Shown here: positions 6,756 through 11,512 of the stretch, piece by piece | How positions within the stretch are numbered: the stretch's first letter is position 1 | Layout of the letters: each line of letters begins with the position of its first letter | Origin: DATBLE01 sp046735055 | Lineage (GTDB): Bacteria; Actinomycetota; Thermoleophilia; Gaiellales; Gaiellaceae | Length of the DNA stretch: 11,512 nucleotides | NCBI GenBank assembly: GCA_046735055.1 | Contig: JBKPSO010000272.1 | Location: forward strand, 1-11,512 | Direction of reading: 5' to 3' | Position numbers and translations under genes: made by a program | The notes under the pieces: generated by a model | What the model was told of the DNA's origin: nothing | The model's database searches: none | Seen by the model: only the letters and a program-made list of their open reading frames with translations

Positions 6756-7499
6756 ATGCAGGCGGTGCGGTTCACCGCCGTCGGGGAGCTGCTCGTCGAC
6801 GTCGTCGCCGAGGGCTCCGGTCACGACGCGCACATCCGGCTGAGGCCGGCTGGCTCGGCGTTCAACGCCGCCTCCGCCGCGGCCGCGGCCGCGGCGGAGG
6901 CGACCGTCGTCGGCACGGTCGGCGACGACGCCGGCGGCCGAATGCTCCTCGCCGAGTTGGCGGCGCGCGGCGTGAACGCCGAGGTGGCCGTCGCCGAAGG
7001 CGCAACGGGCACGTTCCTGCTCGCCGACGGCGAGGTCCGCGTCGACCGCGGTGTCGGCCACGACGTCGTCGTCCCCGACCGGCTCGTCGCGGACGCCGTG
7101 CTCGTCTCCGGGTACCTGCGGCCGCCCACGATCGAGGAGGCGCTCGACCGCGCGCGCGCGCAGTGGGTCGCGCTCGACGCGGCCCGGCTCAGGGAGCTCC
7201 CGCGTGGCGGGAACGCTGTTTTCGCGAGCGAGGAATGGCTCGGCGGTCGCGACCCGGAGCCGACGGCGCGCTTACTCGCCGAAGGCCGACGCCTCGCCTG
7301 CGTCACTCTCGGCGCGCGCGGCGCGATCGTCGTCGTAGGCGACCGGGTCGAGCGCGCGCAACCGGAGCACATGGCCGCCGACGCCCCGGGCGCCGGGGAT
7401 GCCTTCGCCGCGACGCTGCTCGTGGCGCTCGCCCGCGGGGACGACCTCGCGCACGCGCTCTCCGAGGCGTCCCGGGCGGCTCTAGACTCGCTCGTGTGA
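6756..7499 (+). CDS. Compact PfkB/ribokinase-family carbohydrate kinase
   Basis: Transfers phosphate from ATP to a sugar or nucleoside-like substrate that cannot be named from sequence. The N-terminal strand VGELLVDVV and the glycine/asparagine substrate site AGSAFNAAS mark the PfkB fold. DAPGAGDAF near the C-terminus is the family signature, with the catalytic base Asp215. At 247 residues it is shorter than the usual 300 or so; the middle, including the part between the substrate lid and the ATP domain, is condensed. The start ATG at 6756 is chosen because family homology begins there and a TAnnnT element lies 7 bases upstream. The alanine run at residues 38-49 is encoded by a perfect palindrome. 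One Leu codon is TTA (7272-7274). The stop overlaps the GTG start of the ligase gene in GTGA, suggesting coupled translation. Confidence 0.88.
   Translation: MQAVRFTAVGELLVDVVAEGSGHDAHIRLRPAGSAFNAASAAAAAAAEATVVGTVGDDAGGRMLLAELAARGVNAEVAVAEGATGTFLLADGEVRVDRGVGHDVVVPDRLVADAVLVSGYLRPPTIEEALDRARAQWVALDAARLRELPRGGNAVFASEEWLGGRDPEPTARLLAEGRRLACVTLGARGAIVVVGDRVERAQPEHMAADAPGAGDAFAATLLVALARGDDLAHALSEASRAALDSLV
6869..6902. repeat. 34-bp perfect palindrome inside the kinase gene
   Basis: Every base from 6869 to 6885 pairs with its partner from 6902 back to 6886, with no spacer. The arms begin CGCCTCCGCCGC and the centre is GGCCGCGGCC. It encodes the alanine-rich run of the kinase. Part of the symmetry follows from GCC/GCG alanine codons, but the flanking TCC/GGA symmetry does not. 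Confidence 0.9.
7483..7488 (+). promoter_or_regulatory. Probable internal leaderless -10 element for the acyl-CoA ligase
   Basis: TAGACT (TAnnnT) lies within the last codons of the kinase gene, 7 bases before the GTG at 7496. The ligase may therefore be transcribed on its own as well as with the kinase. Confidence 0.4.
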
Positions 7500-8890
7500 A
7501 CCTCGCGCTCAGCCTCCTCTACGCGGCCGAGCGGACTCCCGGAGCCGAGGCCGTCGTCCAGGGCGAGACGCGGTTCACGTACGCGGCGCTGGTGGAGCGC
7601 GCCGCGCGCCTCGCAGGCGGCCTCGCCGCTGAGGGTCTCGGCCCGGGCGACCGGCTCGCCGCCGTGATCCGCCCGCGACACCAGTCGGCGCAGCTGTACT
7701 GGGCGTGCCAGTGGCTCGGCGCGACGTTCGTCCCACTCTCGCCGCGCGTGTCGGCGGCCGACATCGCCTACTGCCGGGAGGACTCCGGCGCGCGGCTCTT
7801 CCTCGAGGCCGACATCGACATCGAGCCGCTGCTGGGCGACGAGTATTCGGGCGCGCTCGACCTGCCGGATGAGGACGAGAGCCTGATGCTCTATACCTCA
7901 GGGACGACCGGCCGCCCGAAGGGCGTCCCGCGCTCGCATCGCGGCGACCGGGCCGGCGGGCTCTCGCAGGTCGTCCACCAGAGCTACCGCTACGGCGACC
8001 GGACGCTCGGGTGCATGCCGCTCTACCACACGATGGGCCTGCACTCGCTGATCGCGATGCACCTTGTCGCTGGGTGCTACGTGTGCCAGGCCGAGTGGGA
8101 CGCGGAGGCGGCGCTCGCGCTGATCGAGCGCGAGCGGATCACGTCTCTCTACCTCGCGCCGACGCTCTACCACGACCTGGTCTGGCACCCGCGGCTCGGG
8201 GACTTCGACGTGTCGTCGGTGGAGACGCTGGCGTACGCCGGCGCGGCGATGACGAGCGCGCTCGTCGAGCGGTGCGTCGAGGCGTTCTCGCCGCGGCTCT
8301 TCGTCAACCACTACGGCTCGACCGAGATCTACACGTTCTCCGTCCACCGAGACCAGCGTGCGAAGCCCGGCTGTGCGGGCCGCCCTGCGCTGAACGCACG
8401 GCTGAAGCTGGGCGAGAGCGGCGAGATCCTGTGCCATATGTCCTCCGAGGAGGCGTTCTCGGGGTACTGGAACCGCCCCGACGCGGACGAGAAGGCGATC
8501 GACGAGGACGGCTGGTACCACACCGGCGATGTCGGCCGCCTCGACGAGGACGGCGACCTCTGGCTCGAGGGGCGCCTCGATGACATGATCATCTCCGGCG
8601 GCGAGAACGTGCACCCGCTCGAGGTCGAGGACGTGCTCGCCCGGCACCCGGCCGTCCGCGAGGTCGCAGTCGTCGGCGCGCAAGACGAGCGGCTCGGCCA
8701 CCGCGTCGTCGCGTACGTGGTGGTCGAGGGCGAGATCGCGGCCGACGAGCTCGACGCGCACTGCCTCGCCTCGGAGACGCTCGCGCGCTTCAAGCGGCCG
8801 CGGGAGTACCGCTTCGTCGACGAGCTGCCGAAGAGCCCGTCTGGGAAGATCCTGCGGCGAATGCTGCGTGAGGAAGAAGTCACCGCATAG
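7496..8890 (+). CDS. AMP-forming acyl-CoA ligase (ANL superfamily)
   Basis: Activates a carboxylic acid to its adenylate and then to a CoA thioester. All core ANL motifs are present, counting from the GTG start (464 residues): the P-loop YTSGTTGRPKG at 133-143, the A5 motif NHYGSTE at 271-277, YHTGD, the hinge region GRLDDMIISGGENVHPLEVE, and the catalytic lysine in PKSPSGK (Lys451). It is slightly short for the family, mainly between the N-terminus and the P-loop. The substrate is not evident from sequence; medium-chain, aromatic or dicarboxylic acids are all possible. The GTG start overlaps the kinase stop by 4 bases, and homology begins at NLALSLLYAAERTP. The enoyl-CoA hydratase that follows 36 bases later suggests that the CoA ester enters a beta-oxidation-type route. 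Confidence 0.93.
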   Translation: MNLALSLLYAAERTPGAEAVVQGETRFTYAALVERAARLAGGLAAEGLGPGDRLAAVIRPRHQSAQLYWACQWLGATFVPLSPRVSAADIAYCREDSGARLFLEADIDIEPLLGDEYSGALDLPDEDESLMLYTSGTTGRPKGVPRSHRGDRAGGLSQVVHQSYRYGDRTLGCMPLYHTMGLHSLIAMHLVAGCYVCQAEWDAEAALALIERERITSLYLAPTLYHDLVWHPRLGDFDVSSVETLAYAGAAMTSALVERCVEAFSPRLFVNHYGSTEIYTFSVHRDQRAKPGCAGRPALNARLKLGESGEILCHMSSEEAFSGYWNRPDADEKAIDEDGWYHTGDVGRLDEDGDLWLEGRLDDMIISGGENVHPLEVEDVLARHPAVREVAVVGAQDERLGHRVVAYVVVEGEIAADELDAHCLASETLARFKRPREYRFVDELPKSPSGKILRRMLREEEVTA

Positions 8891-8909
8891 TTCCGCTCTC
8901 GTCGCCGTT

Positions 8910-8922
8910 GGGGTCAGACCCC
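8910..8922. repeat. 13-bp REP-like palindrome directly before the hydratase gene
   Basis: GGGGTC-A-GACCCC is a perfect inverted repeat around a single central base. An overlapping RNA hairpin, GTCAG (8913-8917) with CTGAC (8922-8926), ends one base before the ATG at 8927. The motif resembles short dispersed palindromes (REP/RAYT-type) that I recall from many high-GC bacterial genomes. Only this copy is in the window. Confidence 0.6.
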
Positions 8923-8926
8923 TGAC

Positions 8927-9709
8927 ATGACCGAACCGGCCACGTACGACGGCTTTCGTGTCGAGCGCGGCGACCGCGGTGTGGCCACGATCACCCTCGA
9001 CGATCCGCCGAAGATGAACCGCGTCCCGCTCGCAGCGCGGGGGCAGCTCGCGCACCTGTTCGCGGAGATGGCTGGTGACGACGCCGTGCGGTTCGTCGTC
9101 CTGACCGGGGCGGGCGGGAACTTCACCGCCGGTGGAGACATCGGTGCCTTCCTCCAGGCGGACCCCGAGCAGCTCTCGCGGCTTGCCTGGAACGTCGCCG
9201 CGCCGGAGCGTTTCCCGAAGCCCGTGATCGCGCCCCTCCGCGGCTACTGCCTCGGCGTCGGGCTCGAGCTCGCGCTCGCCTGCGACTTCCGCGTCGCCGC
9301 CGACGATGTCCAGCTCGGCCTCCCGGAGGTCGGGCTCGGGATGATCCCCGGCTCGGGCGGCACGCAACGGCTAGCGCGGCTGGTCGGTCTCGGCCGCGCG
9401 AAGGACGTCATCATGCGCCGCCGGCGGATCGACGCCGAGGACGCGCTCGCGTGGGGCCTCGTCTCGGACGTGGTAGCCGCCGACGAGCTCGACGCCGCGG
9501 TCGAGGGCGTGATCGCCGACCTCGCCGAGCTCTCGCCGCTCGCGCTGCGGATGGCGAAGCGCGTCCTCAACCACGTCTACGACGCGCCGCTCTCGATCGG
9601 GCTCGAGCTGGAAGGCCTTGCGTACGGGTTGCTGCGGTCGACGCATGACTTCCGCGAGGGGGTGGAAGCCTTCGGCGAGAAGCGCACGCCGAAATTCGAA
9701 GGCCGGTAG
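8927..9709 (+). CDS. Enoyl-CoA hydratase/isomerase (crotonase family)
   Basis: Adds water across, or shifts, the double bond of an enoyl-CoA. The 260-residue length is typical. The oxyanion-hole segment GNFTAGGD is at 64-71. GLELALAC carries Glu114 and GLPEVGLG carries Glu134. These two acids are 20 residues apart, like Glu144 and Glu164 of rat mitochondrial hydratase, so real hydratase activity is plausible. IPGSGGTQRL follows as in the family. The start at 8927 matches the usual N-terminus (VERGDRGVATITLDDP). There is no Shine-Dalgarno sequence; a palindrome abuts the start codon. It follows the acyl-CoA ligase and probably works on products of that pathway. Exact substrate and the hydratase-versus-isomerase choice cannot be settled here. 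Confidence 0.92.
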   Translation: MTEPATYDGFRVERGDRGVATITLDDPPKMNRVPLAARGQLAHLFAEMAGDDAVRFVVLTGAGGNFTAGGDIGAFLQADPEQLSRLAWNVAAPERFPKPVIAPLRGYCLGVGLELALACDFRVAADDVQLGLPEVGLGMIPGSGGTQRLARLVGLGRAKDVIMRRRRIDAEDALAWGLVSDVVAADELDAAVEGVIADLAELSPLALRMAKRVLNHVYDAPLSIGLELEGLAYGLLRSTHDFREGVEAFGEKRTPKFEGR

Positions 9710-9787
9710 CTGTCGATTTCGGCGCGGCCGTTCGTCGTCCCTACGACATCACCGCGGTTCCTGCGCGGCAAGCGTAGACGCGGGAGC

Positions 9788-9937
9788 ATGTACCGCATGC
9801 CGCCCACCGTCCGCGTGCGAAACGGCGAGACCCTTGTCACCGACGGCCCGTTCGCGGAGACGAAGGAACAGCTCGGCGGCTTCTACCTCATCGAGGCCGA
9901 GACGCTCGACGAGGCCAGCGAGCCACAGCGGCGATGA
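9788..9937 (+). pseudogene. Remnant of a DGPF/YCII-domain protein gene
   Basis: Translating from 9788 gives about 35 residues of clear DGPF-domain sequence (TVRVRNGETL, VTDGPFAETKEQLGG, FYLIEAETLDEA). It then breaks off and stops at 9935-9937 after SEPQRR. Intact family members are about 110-130 residues; the N-terminal third and the last 25-30 residues are missing. Sequence upstream of 9788 does not resemble the family in any frame I tried. The next bases run directly into the tail of a sigma factor gene, so a deletion has removed the DGPF 3' end together with most of the sigma gene. No start signal is convincing, and I judge it not functional. Confidence 0.78.
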
Positions 9938-9941
9938 GAGC

Positions 9942-10238
9942 GACGGGCCGCAGATCGTCCGCCTCTCCGACGAGCTCGTCCGCCTCCACCCCACTCCCGT
10001 CGTCGAGCTGAACCGCACCGTCGCGATCGCGACGGCCGAAGGCCTCGCCGAGGGGCTCGAGGCGGCCGACGCGATCGCCGGCCTAGACGACTACCGCTAG
10101 CTCCACTCGACGCGCGCCGACCTCCTCCGCCGCCTCGGCCGCGACGACGACGCCCGCGACGCCTACGAGCGCGCGCTCGCTCTGACCTCGAACAGCGCCG
10201 AGCGCGACTTTCTCGAAGGCCGGCTCAAACCGGAATAG
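9942..10238 (+). pseudogene. Remnant of an ECF42-type sigma factor gene (C-terminal extension only)
   Basis: The frame reads PQIVRLSDELVRLHPTPVVE, LNRTVAIATAEG and EAADAIAGLDDYR. An amber stop (10098-10100) follows, and the same frame then continues with LHSTRADLLRRLGRDDDARD, AYERALAL and RDFLEGRL to a TAG at 10236-10238. This is the TPR-like C-terminal extension of ECF sigma factors that pair with DGPF proteins (ECF42). The sigma-2 and sigma-4 domains, about 300 residues, are absent. The internal stop plus the missing DNA-contacting domains make this a relic. The surviving codons still look actinobacterial, so decay is probably recent. The last 14 bases overlap the 3' end of the RidA gene on the opposite strand. 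Confidence 0.8.
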
Positions 10239-10617
10239 CGGCGACGGCCTCGATCTCGAGCAGTGCGCCGGGAACGGCGAGCGCCGAGACCTCGACCAGC
10301 GTGCTCGCCGGCCGCGCGTCGCCGAAGACCTCCCTCCGGATCGGGTTGATCTTCGCGCGGTCGTTCACATCGAGCAGAAAGGTCGTCAGCTTGACGACGT
10401 CCTCGAAGCCGCACCCGACGGCCCGCAGCACGAGTTCCATGTTCCGGAAGATCTGGCGCGTTTGCTCGACCACGTCGCTCTCGCCGACCAGGATGCCCTC
10501 GGCGTCGACCGGCACGAGCCCCGACACGAAGAGCAGGCCGCCCGCCCGGACCGCATCGGTGTAGTGGCTGATCGGCTCCATGAGCCCCTCGACCCGGTAC
10601 TCCTCGCGATGGTGCAT
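10225..10617 (-). CDS. RidA family protein (YjgF/YER057c/UK114)
   Basis: A 130-residue protein of the Rid family, whose best-known members hydrolyse reactive enamine/imine intermediates from PLP enzymes. Family features are ISHYTDAVRAGGLLFVSG near the N-terminus, QTRQIFRNMELVL, the conserved Arg102 in DARPASTLVEV (equivalent to the catalytic Arg of RidA) and EIEAVA at the C-terminus. The presence of that Arg suggests imine deaminase activity, but subgroups differ in substrate. I place the start at the ATG at 10617, giving MHHREEYRVEG; a longer frame to 10659 would run into the thioesterase gene. It lies 7 bases after the thioesterase stop, so it is probably the last gene of a three-gene operon. 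No good ribosome binding site is seen. Confidence 0.9.
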   Translation of the reverse strand: MHHREEYRVEGLMEPISHYTDAVRAGGLLFVSGLVPVDAEGILVGESDVVEQTRQIFRNMELVLRAVGCGFEDVVKLTTFLLDVNDRAKINPIRREVFGDARPASTLVEVSALAVPGALLEIEAVAAIPV

Positions 10618-10624
10618 GATGGTG

Positions 10625-11005
10625 CTAGCGGTCGAGGGCCGCCCGGACCCGCTCCGCAAGCGGCTCGGGATGGCCCTCGGCGTCGACGTGCACGACGGTG
10701 TGGCGACCCTCGACGTGGGGCTCGTCGCCCTTCGCGATCGTCCAGGCGTAGGTCACCGACGTCCGTCCGACGTTCTCGACGAAGAGCCGGATCTCGATCT
10801 CGTCCTCGAAGCGGAGCACCTTCAGGTACTCGGCCTCGACCTTCCGCCGCGGGTAGTTGCCCCAGCCCGCGTCGAGCAGCCCCAACCGACGCATCAGCGC
10901 GGTCTCCGCCTGCTCGGCCCAGCGGAACGCGGCGGTGAAGTGGATCCGCCCGCCGGCGTCGGTGTCAACCCAGGCGACCCTGGCCTGCTCGACCTGCTCG
11001 ACCAC
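10625..11005 (-). CDS. 4HBT-type acyl-CoA thioesterase (YbgC/FcbC-like hot-dog fold)
   Basis: A 126-residue single hot-dog-fold thioesterase that hydrolyses acyl-CoA esters. The N-terminal signature AWVDTDAGGRIHF contains the Asp (Asp16) matching the catalytic Asp of 4-hydroxybenzoyl-CoA thioesterase. It is followed by the long central helix FRWAEQAETALMRRLG, and beta-strands such as VEAEYLKVLRFEDEIEIRL complete the fold. Length is normal. The start is a GTG at 11005, 10 bases after the alcohol dehydrogenase stop. There is no Shine-Dalgarno sequence. TAACCT, which includes that stop codon, lies exactly 7 bases upstream, so a leaderless internal transcript is possible. The substrate is unknown. 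Confidence 0.9.
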   Translation of the reverse strand: MVEQVEQARVAWVDTDAGGRIHFTAAFRWAEQAETALMRRLGLLDAGWGNYPRRKVEAEYLKVLRFEDEIEIRLFVENVGRTSVTYAWTIAKGDEPHVEGRHTVVHVDAEGHPEPLAERVRAALDR

Positions 11006-11012
11006 GCGCCGC

Positions 11013-11018
11013 AGGTTA
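11013..11018 (-). promoter_or_regulatory. Probable leaderless -10 element for the thioesterase
   Basis: On the minus strand TAACCT (TAnnnT) is followed by 7 bases and the GTG at 11005. The TAA is also the stop codon of the upstream dehydrogenase gene. Confidence 0.4.
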
Positions 11019-11512
11019 CGGGATCACGAGCACGCGGCCGCGAGAACCTGCGAGCGCCGCGTCGAAGGCCTCGTTCACCTGCTCGAGCGGATAGGTCGGC
11101 CCGAGCAGCTCCCGGAGCTTCAGCCGGCCCGCGCGCACGTGGTCGAGCAGGATCGGGAGCGCAACGGCGGGATCCTCGGAGCCGTACATCGTTCCGGTCA
11201 GGAACTTCTCGCGGCGGTTGAACTCCCCGAAGTCGAGGTCGAGGCGCTCGCCGGTCGCCGGGATCCCGACGATCACGCACGTGCCGCCGCTGCGCGTGAA
11301 GCGGAGCGCGAGCGTCGCGGTCTCCGGATTGCCGACGACGTCGAAGGCCCGGTCGGCGCCGTCCGGAAGGACCTCCTTCATCAGCGCCTTCAGGCCGTCG
11401 GGGTCGGTCGTGTGCGTCGCGCCCAGCTCGCGGGCGAGCTCGAGCCGCGCCTCCAGCGGATCGACGACGACGATCGTCTCCGCGCCGGCGATCCGCGCGC
11501 CCTGGACGCAGA
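11016..11512 (-). CDS. Zinc-type alcohol dehydrogenase (MDR family), 3' part only
   Basis: The 5' end is cut by the window edge; about 164 C-terminal residues are visible. They begin in the Rossmann NAD-binding domain (VQGARIAGAETIVVVDPLEA, then LELARELGATHTTD) and continue through AFDVVGNPETATLALRFTRS and GGTCVIVGIP. The end is LTGTMYGSEDPAVALPILLD, HVRAGRLKLRELLGPTYPLE and GRVLVIP, the usual ending of class III-like medium-chain alcohol dehydrogenases. The Asp after the VVV strand favours NAD over NADP. Zinc ligands are outside the window. It oxidises an alcohol or reduces an aldehyde of unknown identity. It leads an apparent operon with the thioesterase and RidA. Confidence 0.92.
   Translation of the reverse strand, partial: CVQGARIAGAETIVVVDPLEARLELARELGATHTTDPDGLKALMKEVLPDGADRAFDVVGNPETATLALRFTRSGGTCVIVGIPATGERLDLDFGEFNRREKFLTGTMYGSEDPAVALPILLDHVRAGRLKLRELLGPTYPLEQVNEAFDAALAGSRGRVLVIP

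Noticed and set aside
7163..7495. Upstream extension of the acyl-CoA ligase to 7163
   Set aside because: The added 111 residues are Arg-rich shadow sequence of the kinase gene. Homology starts at GTG 7496.
7898..9367. Minus-strand frame of 489 codons
   Set aside because: It spans the opposite strand of two clear genes (ligase and hydratase) and their spacer, which no real gene would be expected to do here.
9618..10100. A 160-codon gene from 9618 to 10100
   Set aside because: Its first half is an out-of-frame shadow of the hydratase end and the DGPF remnant. Only the last 55 or so codons are homologous, to a sigma factor tail, and they end at an internal stop.
10618..10659. Longer RidA start at 10659
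   Set aside because: It would overlap the thioesterase gene, and the added residues (MRSGSGRPSTASTI) are not family-like.

Overview
The window is GC-rich, densely packed actinobacterial-type chromosome. Long spurious reading frames run antisense to most real genes. The mix of a giant AfsR/SARP-like regulator with a cyclase-like and an AAA domain, an M32 carboxypeptidase, leaderless-looking starts and a DGPF/ECF42 relic suggests a deep-branching actinobacterium, possibly Thermoleophilia (Gaiellales or Solirubrobacterales). That placement is inference. I see no tRNA, rRNA, CRISPR, transposase or prophage gene.

Left part (1-4850): the window opens inside the 3' end of a small membrane protein gene. 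A 1258-residue regulator follows on the minus strand. A complete paralogue of the first membrane protein (4101-4790) is then read divergently from the regulator. Both copies end with the same C-terminal membrane anchor and the same pair of hairpins. The regulator therefore lies between two copies of one membrane-protein gene, an arrangement I cannot match to a named system.

Middle part (4868-9709, all plus strand): an M32 metallocarboxypeptidase, a 68-residue conserved-looking protein, a compact PfkB-family sugar kinase, an AMP-forming acyl-CoA ligase overlapping the kinase by 4 bases, and an enoyl-CoA hydratase. The last two suggest activation and beta-oxidation-type breakdown of an unidentified carboxylic acid. 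A perfect 13-bp palindrome (REP-like) sits directly before the hydratase start codon.

Right part (9710-11512): a decayed DGPF (YCII) / ECF42-type sigma factor locus, reduced to the middle of the first gene joined to the tail of the second. It is met tail-to-tail by a minus-strand operon reading zinc alcohol dehydrogenase (cut by the window end), 4HBT thioesterase and RidA.

A thread through the window is the pattern TAnnnT followed by exactly 7 bases and then the start codon. It appears before four genes (M32, kinase, ligase, thioesterase), as expected for leaderless transcripts. By contrast, the regulator and the membrane protein have clear Shine-Dalgarno sequences.
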